Shown one piece after another: positions 56,746-64,000 of a DNA stretch of 64,000 nucleotides. The stretch is taken from positions 51,001-115,000 of the forward strand of contig JAVKOQ010000169.1 in NCBI GenBank assembly GCA_031835245.1, in the 5' to 3' direction. A model generated the notes under the pieces. That model was not told the DNA's origin. It did not search any database and worked only from the letters and a program-made list of their open reading frames with translations. Position 1 is the stretch's first letter; each line of letters begins with the position of its first letter. The stretch comes from Balamuthia mandrillaris (lineage: Eukaryota > Discosea > Longamoebia > Balamuthiidae). A program made the translations under genes and the position numbers.

Positions 56746-58559
56746 AGGTGGGGTTGCTCAAAAGAAAGACCATTGTTAAAATCTTTGGTTGTTCTTGTTA
56801 TGGTGTCAAAGAACACAATAACTATTTAATAGCAGTTGGAGAAAGTTGATAAAGCTTGTTGCCTATGGAAAATATGGGATGCATTTCTTTTAACCATGTG
56901 TGATTCCCCCTTCATTCTACGCCCATGGCTCTCCCTGCTTAGTGGACACACAGGTGGACTTCATTTGTAGAACTCTTTGCCCTTCAACACTCCTTTCCTT
57001 CTATCTTTTTCCTTTACTTCTTCATCAACCTTTATCACAGTGGTTCTCTACAGCACACCACAATGTTATAATAACCTCTTCCATGCTCATCATTACCATA
57101 GTCATTGCTCATTCTTTGGAGCTCATCGCCCTGTACTCCCTTGTCTCTGCCTTAACCTTTCCCTTGTGTCTCCTGGCCTCATCTTCCCCTTGATGCATCA
57201 TCCTCATCTTTCGTTGTGAACACCTGTCTTCCTCTGGTGGTTGGCCCCCTTTTGCCAGCCTCATGTGCTCCTATTCCCTTTGTAATCTACCACCATGCTT
57301 AAAGCAGATGGACTTCGTAGTTACTACCCTGTTCCAGCCGAGCCCTCCTATGGTTGCTGACCTCTTGGACTCCTTTATCATACTGTGGACTGCTTCTGAC
57401 TTGTTGTTCTTTAATATTGTCACCTTTTGCATCAAATGCAGGCCGGACAAGTATGCCATTACTGCTACTTAGCTACTAGGTATACCATATTCTTTATGTC
57501 TATGATAATAACACAAAAGACAAACAAGCAATTTGTTTGTTGTGATGAGTTTTGTTGTAACCTTTTAGTGGTCTTCTCTCTATTCTTGTTGCATTTTATT
57601 GAAGAGTAAGAGAAAGTAAGATAGAGAGCAATGTTAGAACCTGAGCATAGAACCAAGACAGGAACAAAGAGAAAGATGGGAGCCAAACAAATTTAATGAG
57701 AAGAAGAGAACAAGTGTGTTTCTAAGTGTATGTTGTTGCTTCATTCATGCTTATGTTCTTGGTTGTAAGAAAAGTATTTATAGTTGAGAAGGCAACCAAG
57801 GAAGGAAAGAGGCTCGGGGGAGTGACTTCTTGGTTTCTTTGTTCTTAAGTTCTAGGCTCAGGAAAGTTCCAGGGAAGCCAGGAGAAAGATCTTCAGAATG
57901 GCTCAGTGTCGACATAAAAGATCGATTACAGCTGATGTGAGATTGTCAACAGAAAAGCAAAAAGAACGAAGAAAGAAACAAAAAAAGAGTTGGTTATGTT
58001 GACAGTTATAAACCAGCGAGAGTGAGGGTAACATGAGAAGAGAATGTAGTAAATGATATGTGGATGAAGCCTATTGATGTGAATGATATGGATAATATAG
58101 CATGAGGCCTGTTGATGTGAATAATTTGAATGATATGACAAAAGACTTTTGGTGTGAATGATAAAATAATATGGCAAAAGGCTATAAAATGTAAATGATG
58201 TAAGACTATGAATAATACATAGCAAGAATTTAGTTAATAATATGGTGAAGTAATAAGTGTGCTTGAAGGATTTAATTATTATTTTGTTTGGTTGCACTGT
58301 GTACTGCTTGTTCAATTGGTCTCTATGATTATTATTTGTTGTGGTGTATGAATAATTGGCTAGTTTGAAATTGATATGGCATTGTTATTATATGGCTTTG
58401 TTGTAAATAGTTGCTGCGTATGCTGATTATGGATACAATGGACTTGTGTCGTTGTATATGGACATTACTTGGCCATCAGTGACCTTGTGGCTAATACTTA
58501 TGTGTTGCTGACTGGACGGATCTAACTAAGTTAACAACTCTCCTGTGGTGCAATTGGGA

Positions 58560-59760
58560 TATCTTCTTCTACAAACTCCCCAACCTGGCCTCTCCATCAA
58601 TGTTTCCCACTGTGTTGATGTGGATGAACACTTTCCTATTTTACTGCCTCCATGATGCACTTCACTGGAGGAGCACAAAGTGGTCAATACACATAGATAA
58701 TATGCTTGATAACCAGGTTGTCCACCCTTTCAGCAGTCCCTGGTCTGTGCCCATTGTGTTGGCTAAGAAGAAGAACAGCAGCATACAGTTTTGTCTGGAC
58801 AATTGTCAGCTGAATACTGTGACCAAGAAGGCTGTGTACTCTGTTTTGCACATAAATGACACACTGGACCTCACCTGTGCTAGATACTTGAGTATCATGG
58901 ACCTCACTAATGGATACTAGCAAATTCCTATGGTCCCCAAAAACATCAAAAAGACTCCCTTCATGTATCACCAAGGGCTCTTTTAGTTTGTGGCTATGCC
59001 TTTCGATTTGATCAACACTCCTGCTATGTTTCATACTGCCATGGAAATTGTTCTTGCTGGGCTCAACTGGGTCTCTTGTCTGGTCTACATGGATGCTATC
59101 ATCATCTTCAGCCCTAGTTTTGATACCCATCTTCATGACCTCTAGAATGTCCTCAACCTTATCTGTGGTACCAAGATATGGTGAAAGCCCAAGAAGTGCA
59201 ACCTCCACTGCTTAGGTTAACTTTTCTTATCTCAGCCATATGGTGGGCAATGATGTGGTCCAGCCTAGCCCTAGCAAAGTCGCTGCCATCACCTAGTGCC
59301 ATGCCCCCAGGAACCCCAAGGAGCTGCATCAGTTCCTTGGCATGATTGGCTACTATCATGGATTCAGCCTACATTTCTCTGACCTGGCTGACCACTCAAC
59401 CATTTGCTCAAGAAGGACACCACTTGGTACTGGACTGAGGTTCAGCATAGTGCCTTTGGTGTGCTGTGGGATGCTCTCATCAAGCACCCTGTTCTATGCG
59501 TATCAGACTTCAACAAGCTGTTTTTTCTTCATATTGATGCCAGTAAAATGGCCATTGGCACTGTTCTTGGCCAACTCAATGATGATGGCAAGGAATATGC
59601 TATCTTTTCTGCCAGTTACAGTCTTGCCAAATCAGAACAGATTTATGACATTACTCAAAAAGAGTGCTTGGCAGTGCTGCAATGGATCAAGCACTTTAGG
59701 CCTTATCTTCATGGGCGCTCCTTCATTGTTATTGCTGATCATCACGTGTTGCTCTAGTAG
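58560..59760 (+). mobile_element. Ty3/gypsy-type LTR retrotransposon fossil: reverse transcriptase and RNase H parts
   Basis: Recognisable pol pieces of a Ty3/gypsy (Metaviridae) element: reverse transcriptase motifs (VVHPFSSPWSVPIVLAKKK, LSIMDLTNGY, SCLVYMDAIIIFS), the connecting LHQFLGMIGYYHGF block, and RNase H (FLHIDASKMAIGTVLGQ, TQKECLAVLQWIKHFRPYLHG). The element is broken by several interruptions; protease, integrase and gag are not recognisable and no flanking LTR pair can be assigned with confidence. Decay to a CpG-poor sequence suggests an old insertion. Confidence 0.85.
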
Positions 59761-59770
59761 TTGTACAGTC

Positions 59771-61082
59771 GATTTGACAGCACACAGCTAAAGCAGTGGT
59801 GCATGGAGCTCCAATGATGTTTGAGAGGAGCAAACCAACTAGGATGAGTTTCTACTGTATGTCCTTTGTGTCTATCAGACTGCTGCATACAAAATATAGG
59901 CATTTGTTGGTTGAATCCAACCTTAGGAAGGAAAGAGTTGGTGATGAGACAAGAAGTGTATTCAAGAGAATAGAGGAAGGACAACGAGAGTGAATCTCCG
60001 ACATTGCTTCAAAGTACACTGAGAGAAAGGGAAAAAGAGAGAAAGGAAGGATGGGGGATACAAAAGAAAGGAGAGCTGAGGGTCCGGGACGGATCCAACA
60101 TGAGGAGTCTTGAGATAAGTGTTAGTGATTTTACCAACACATTACCACCATCTTCCTTATGTTTGGTCACAACTCCACATTTCCTGTTGATGTTCAGTTT
60201 TGCTTTGCTGCTCAACTGGGCTCTGCTAAGGATGGCAGCCATGACATGGTAGAGTGGTTAGAAACTGCATCATCCCATGTTACAAAAGAGATCCATAAGG
60301 CTGGTACCTGTAGGACCCGCTTGAAGGTAACAGAGCTTTTCATAGGCCACGAAGTTAGAGCTTTGTGGAACAAAATAATTAAAAAATATTGCTTTGATTG
60401 AGGTCCATGGAGTTCTAGGGAGATCGAGGTGGAAGAGAGCCCAGGCTTTGGCAGAAGGATTGACAATGCTCACATCCTGCAAATGGAACTCGAGAACACA
60501 GATAAAAGTCAATGGATTGGAAATCTTTAGATCATCTGGGTCAAACTTGGGAAGATCTTGAGGAAAGGGTCAGTTCTTTACAGAAGGGACTGAAAAAGTA
60601 GATGAAAAAGCGATGTTGTGAAGCAGTTGGCACAGGGCAAAGGCAGAGGCCAACACTAATGAGGAAGCCAAGAAAGAGTTGGACTTGGGCTTCATAGGTG
60701 TAGTAAAGCTTTGGTCATCCTCCATACAATCTTTTTTGAAAAGAGTTCATCACAAATATGGATGTCACAGGGAAGAACAACAGAGGAAGTAGGGATGGGA
60801 GGGTGGGAAAAAAGAAGGAACTTCCCATTCTCAAGGTCATTGATTGCTTGTGAAAGCTAGTCGATTTTGTTGCCACAGAAGACTGCCTTCTTCTGGTGCT
60901 CATCTTCTTCTTCCGGGGTCAATGCCATAGCAGCTTTTTCAAGCTCCTCTGCAGCGTGAACATGGGTGTTCTCAAGGGCAGCTCAAAGGCGTTCAAGAAA
61001 ATCATCTTGGATTTCTTGTGCTTGGCATCCATCATGTCTGAGGGGAAATTGCATGAATAATGGTTCCAGCTGTCAAAAAAAA
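59771..61082. other. Unassigned part of the repeat island
   Basis: Contains R4 copy 2 (60106-60139) and an open stretch at 60159-60401 beginning MFGHNSTFPVDVQFCFAAQL that might be a distant integrase-tail remnant of the upstream gypsy fossil; similarity is too weak to assign. Nothing else is recognised. Confidence 0.4.
60106..60139 (+). repeat. Short repeat R4, copy 2
   Basis: Near-identical to 52582-52615; AGTCTTGAGATAAGTGTTAG followed by TGATTTTACCAACA. Confidence 0.7.
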
Positions 61083-61536
61083 TGTTAAAAAGGGTAAATA
61101 ACATGGATGGACGGGGCCAAAACATATTATTCAAAGAGGGATCAAGGGGACAAAGGGTGTCAAGAGGGGAAGGTGTGGTATGAACTAAACAAAACTAACT
61201 AACTAAAAATAAGAGAAAAGGAAGCAACGGAATAAAAGGAAGAAGCCTAGTGATGTGGCAGCAAGTGAAGGGTCCACATCACAGATATCGACTGAATGGA
61301 AAGGAAAGGAAAAGGGCAATAGAACTGTTGATGGGGAATAATCCTGTGGATCAAGAAAGGGATGGCACATAAGTAACTCTGGGTTTATTCACATGAAAAA
61401 GGGATGTGGACCAAAGTGTATACTTTGGATGTGTTGTGAGGAAAAAGGAAAAATAAAAAGGAGTGAGAGAATTTGAGGTATCCAGGGAGAGTGTTGACAG
61501 GAAGTCATACTGACACGAATTGTTGGTTTTCCAACA
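61083..61536 (+). repeat. Joined R2-R1 unit, 454 bp, LTR-like
   Basis: R2 copy b (61083-about 61322) runs directly into R1 copy b (about 61325-61536), the reverse of the order at 53.8-55.6 kb, where R1 and R2 lie apart. The joined unit starts TGTTA and ends TTTTCCAACA. No hairpin lies at the R2/R1 junction here, unlike the separate copies. It is poorer in CpG than the separate copies. Fossil; family uncertain (LTR-like or split-repeat element). Confidence 0.65.
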
Positions 61537-61539
61537 GAA

Positions 61540-61765
61540 CTATCACGCAGTGCAATCTCAGTCAATGGAATCTCTAAGTATTGTGTTACTACAGGAGAAG
61601 GGAAAAGAGGGAAAAAGGAGAGAATAACAGAATTAGAGAGAGAAACTGTACACATGAAGCAGGTCTTTCTAATAAGAGCAAACCAAGAACCACCTCAATC
61701 TTATCTCTCCTTTGTGAACATTGTGAGAGAGAGGGATTGGCACAACCCAAGGCTGGGTTGTGACA
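61540..61765 (+). repeat. Repeat family R3, copy b
   Basis: Same orientation as copy a (56493-56745), beginning just after the joined R2-R1 unit: ATCTCAGTCAATGGAATCTC, AAAAAGGAGAGAATAACAGA, GGATTGGCACAACCCAAGG. Its left end is shorter than copies a and c. Confidence 0.75.
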
Positions 61766-62206
61766 ATCTCTTTAAACTACTCTGTGTTACAACTTTGATG
61801 ACAAGTCTTTCTTGTCTGTAACACAGCTGCATTATTGTTCATTATTGTTTATTTGCCACATTCTTTCTTTGTATTAGCTCAAACCAGTAACACAAGAATG
61901 CAAGAAAGTGAACAAGAATAAGAATAGGCTTTTAATGAAAGGAAAGTGTCATGACAAAGTGTGTATGTGTTTGTTTGTTACTTGTTCCTGTTCTAAGAGA
62001 AGGAAAGAAAGAAAGAGAAAAGAGAAGATAAAGAAAGAGAGAGACAAAATGAATGAGAAAAAGAACCAATCAAAAGAAGCCACGTATCAGAAGGAAGAAA
62101 GAAAAGTTCTTAAGTTTCACAAGAGAAAAATCTACAGGAAATCATGAGAAGCTGACATGGGCTAGGTGCTGACGTAAGCTGAGGAAAAACAAAGAAAGAA
62201 GTAATG

Positions 62207-62402
62207 TGTTGGTTACATTGTTGCCAACAATATTTGAAAGACCTGCTTCATGTGTATAGTTTCTCCCTTTTAAATTCTGTTATTCTCTCCTTTTTCCTTG
62301 TTTTCCCTCCTCCTTGGGTAACATAATACTTAGAGATTCCATTGATTGGCTGGTTGACATCATTCTATCGATCAGACTGAGATCACACTATGTGGCAACA
62401 AG
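62207..62402 (-). repeat. Repeat family R3, copy c (inverted)
   Basis: Reverse complement of the copy a/b sequence: GAATCTCTAAGTATTATGTT, ACCCAAGGAGGAGGGAAAAC and CATGAAGCAGGTCTTTC on the minus strand. It starts at a TGTTGG...CCAACA hairpin (62207-62229). With copy a it forms an inverted pair 5.7 kb apart; with copy b, one of about 0.6 kb. Confidence 0.75.
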
Positions 62403-62625
62403 AAAAAAATGTTTAGAATGACTTGATGTTATAATGAATGATAATATTAAAAAAAAAAGAAACAAAGAGGACACTGGTCCAAAAAGCTAGAGCTGATAAA
62501 AGAATAGAATCAACGAATATTGTTGTGAAGAACACATGTTGTCTACCAAGGATGTTCTCTAGAGAAAAGACAGTTGTGGTACACTGAGTGCCTATGCAGC
62601 TAACAGCTTCAATCAGGCAGGCTAA

Positions 62626-63633
62626 TCACAACTCACAGAGGCTGATGCAGGTTTTACAATTCACGAGGAGTCGATAATAAAAATCTAACATTGGTTTTAG
62701 TAGGCGATTTAATATGGCTAATTCGTCCTTCAAAATGTCAGTGCTTGTTGGCACAAAATGAGGGGGTGAACCAACGAGAAAACAAGAGAAAAAATCGCTT
62801 TTCAAAGCACAGGAGCGAAGGGAGGCTGCAGACTGAAGCAGCAGGTTCAAGCGCGGCTCCGGCCGCAACTGGCCTGCAAAAAGTCGGTCCAAACGGACAT
62901 CCAGGTGCGGAGAGAAAGGATTGACAAGGAGCGAAGGTGGGTGGGTTTGGGAGTCACTATGGCGGCCCTGTGTGTGGGGAAGGAAATTCCGCACATGCTG
63001 CGAGTTCATAGCATGGTTCCTACCAGCCGCACTAGTAGCCCTGGTCAGGTGATCATTTTTCTTTTGTCTGTTCTCCGGTGGGAGTAAAAAAGAGGGAGCA
63101 GAGGGAGAAGGAAGAGAGGCAAAAAAAAGGTGCACAGATCTGCCACAAACCAGCTGTGACCAGTTGCGTGTCTTCTTTTCTTCCAGGCTGCTGCTCTCAA
63201 GGTGGGTTTGAGGATGCGAAAGGTTTGTCCTGCGGAGCAAAGGGACGGTTGAGGGAGAGAGCTGAGAGGGAAACGGCTTGCTGTCAGGCAAGCACTGTTT
63301 TCTTCTTTCTTGGCTGTCGATTAGCCCTGGACCAGACCAAAGCTCGCCAAGGCAAGCTTTGTCTTCCGAGTCCTTGTGACGCAAGATGCAAGGATGGGAA
63401 GAGAAAAGGTTTCGAGATGCGGCTCTTTTCAAGAGCAAGGTTTCTCGGGCCTGAACGCTTGCCTTGCCCGTTGCTTCAACACATCTCTTCTTTTGGGTGG
63501 TGGTCTTAAGCGATCTCCGCTTGGAGAGAGAGAGAGAGATAGAGTGAAGGGTAGCGTGGTAAGGGTAGCAAAGAAAGACACCCCAGTAAGCGGGGAGTTT
63601 GTATGTGATGTGCTCTGCACAAAAAAAGATCAT
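62626..63633 (-). CDS. Long open reading frame of uncertain coding status
   Basis: A 335-codon open stretch on the minus strand in the GC-richer sequence right of the repeat island. It is rich in Ser, Leu, Pro and Arg (for example RAASRNLFSSHPCIL and KACLGELWSGPGL), shows no domain I recognise, and lacks a convincing start context. A (GA)n run at 63523-63540 is on the strand expected for an intron of a minus-strand gene in this window, so parts may be exonic. A plus-strand frame (63078-63509) is also open. Random openness in this composition cannot be ruled out. Confidence 0.2.
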   Translation of the reverse strand: MIFFCAEHITYKLPAYWGVFLCYPYHATLHSISLSLSKRRSLKTTTQKKRCVEATGKASVQARETLLLKRAASRNLFSSHPCILRHKDSEDKACLGELWSGPGLIDSQERRKQCLPDSKPFPSQLSPSTVPLLRRTNLSHPQTHLESSSLEEKKTRNWSQLVCGRSVHLFFASLPSPSAPSFLLPPENRQKKNDHLTRATSAAGRNHAMNSQHVRNFLPHTQGRHSDSQTHPPSLLVNPFSPHLDVRLDRLFAGQLRPEPRLNLLLQSAASLRSCALKSDFFSCFLVGSPPHFVPTSTDILKDELAILNRLLKPMLDFYYRLLVNCKTCISLCEL

Positions 63634-64000
63634 ACACGAACCAACAGCAAGTACGCTGATCTCTTAGTCTCTTATTGTTGTTCCCACAGCTTCTTCCTCA
63701 TGGAAGGGGAAAAGGAGGGCAGCGGTGAGCGACGGAGAGAAACAAGGGTAGCTTGCAGGAAAAGAAGTCCTGGTAGGAAGCATTTTAGCTTCCTGTGAAA
63801 AACCTGGAACTTCTCAGGAGAATAGTGCGCAAACAAGACGGCAGGAAAAGCAGTGATTGAGCGAAACAAGTTGTGGAAACACAAAGCTTGCTTCAGCTCA
63901 GCACAGCAAAAAACAAACCTTCAATGCTTATTTCTCTCTGGATCAAAGGATAAGAGAGCAAACAAGAACCATCCTGGGATGGTATATTGTGTGCCGTCTT

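Larger units (their letters stand above)
50950..62620. other. AT-rich, CpG-poor repeat island with fossil transposable elements
   Basis: From about 50.95 kb the sequence changes abruptly: AT content rises, CpG becomes scarce, introns with CT runs vanish and no intact gene is recognisable. The island holds repeat copies and fossil element fragments listed separately. Stretches 51000-51290, 53260-53800, 56760-58590 and 61770-62200 hold nothing I can assign. GC-richer sequence resumes at about 62.62 kb. Confidence 0.8.

Noticed and set aside
60159-60401. Integrase remnant of the gypsy fossil
   Set aside because: Similarity to integrase tails is too weak to claim, and no zinc-binding or catalytic signature is visible.
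62626-63884. A confident gene at the right end
   Set aside because: Both strands are open over long stretches with no domain, start context or phase-consistent exon chain; kept only as a low-confidence ORF.

Overview
This is a eukaryotic nuclear window: almost every gene is split by short GT-AG introns (about 45-650 nt), and the products are eukaryote-specific (TFIIH subunit, tri-snRNP protein, Mediator subunit, dolichol-linked glycosylation enzyme). No rRNA, organellar or prokaryotic feature is visible. Intron-dense compact genes, a double-length CD36/LIMP-2 protein like those of dictyostelids, and the CLU-like, F-box/SPRY and penta-EF-hand repertoire suggest a free-living amoeba (Amoebozoa, perhaps of Balamuthia or Acanthamoeba type). 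That assignment is inference; no species marker is present.

Layout. 1-44.7 kb is a tightly packed housekeeping segment. In order: TFB4/GTF2H3 (-, partial), a DPP7-like S28 peptidase (+), a ~2,020-residue CLU-like protein with a fascin-like tail (-), SART1/Snu66 (-), a class II eIF4E with a membrane tail (+), a 62-residue membrane protein (-), NIP7 (+), WDR48/UAF1 (-), MED16 (-), a glycine-rich penta-EF-hand protein (+), a large secreted cysteine-repeat protein (+), DPAGT1/ALG7 (-), KIN17 (+), a CD36/LIMP-2 protein (-), MCTS1 (+) and a flavin monooxygenase (-). Genes alternate between convergent pairs with stops 13-135 bp apart and divergent pairs sharing 0.25-1.6 kb promoters. For most genes the exon phases I chose sum to whole codons and the products align end to end with known families from memory. 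The CLU-like gene has one intron I could not reconcile.

44.7-51 kb is a transition zone: an array of 13-bp promoter-like motifs, a predicted 155-residue gene near CRE-like palindromes, and three tandem F-box/SPRY paralogues, one missing its last three exons. Their second introns carry large, unrelated purine microsatellites.

51-62.6 kb is an AT-rich, CpG-poor repeat island with no intact gene. It holds a Ty3/gypsy-type pol fossil, a piggyBac-like fragment, an unclassified DDE-like DNA element, several repeat families in two or three copies, and a set of short TGTTG...CAACA hairpins that often mark repeat ends. Where two copies can be compared, one keeps CpGs that the other has as TpG/CpA. 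GC-richer sequence resumes at about 62.6 kb, with one long ORF of uncertain status.

The genes form no operon-like pathway. They are independent housekeeping functions: transcription (TFB4, MED16), splicing (SART1), translation and ribosome assembly (eIF4E-like, NIP7, MCTS1), DNA repair (WDR48, KIN17), and endomembrane or lysosome functions (DPAGT1, CD36/LIMP-2, DPP7-like).
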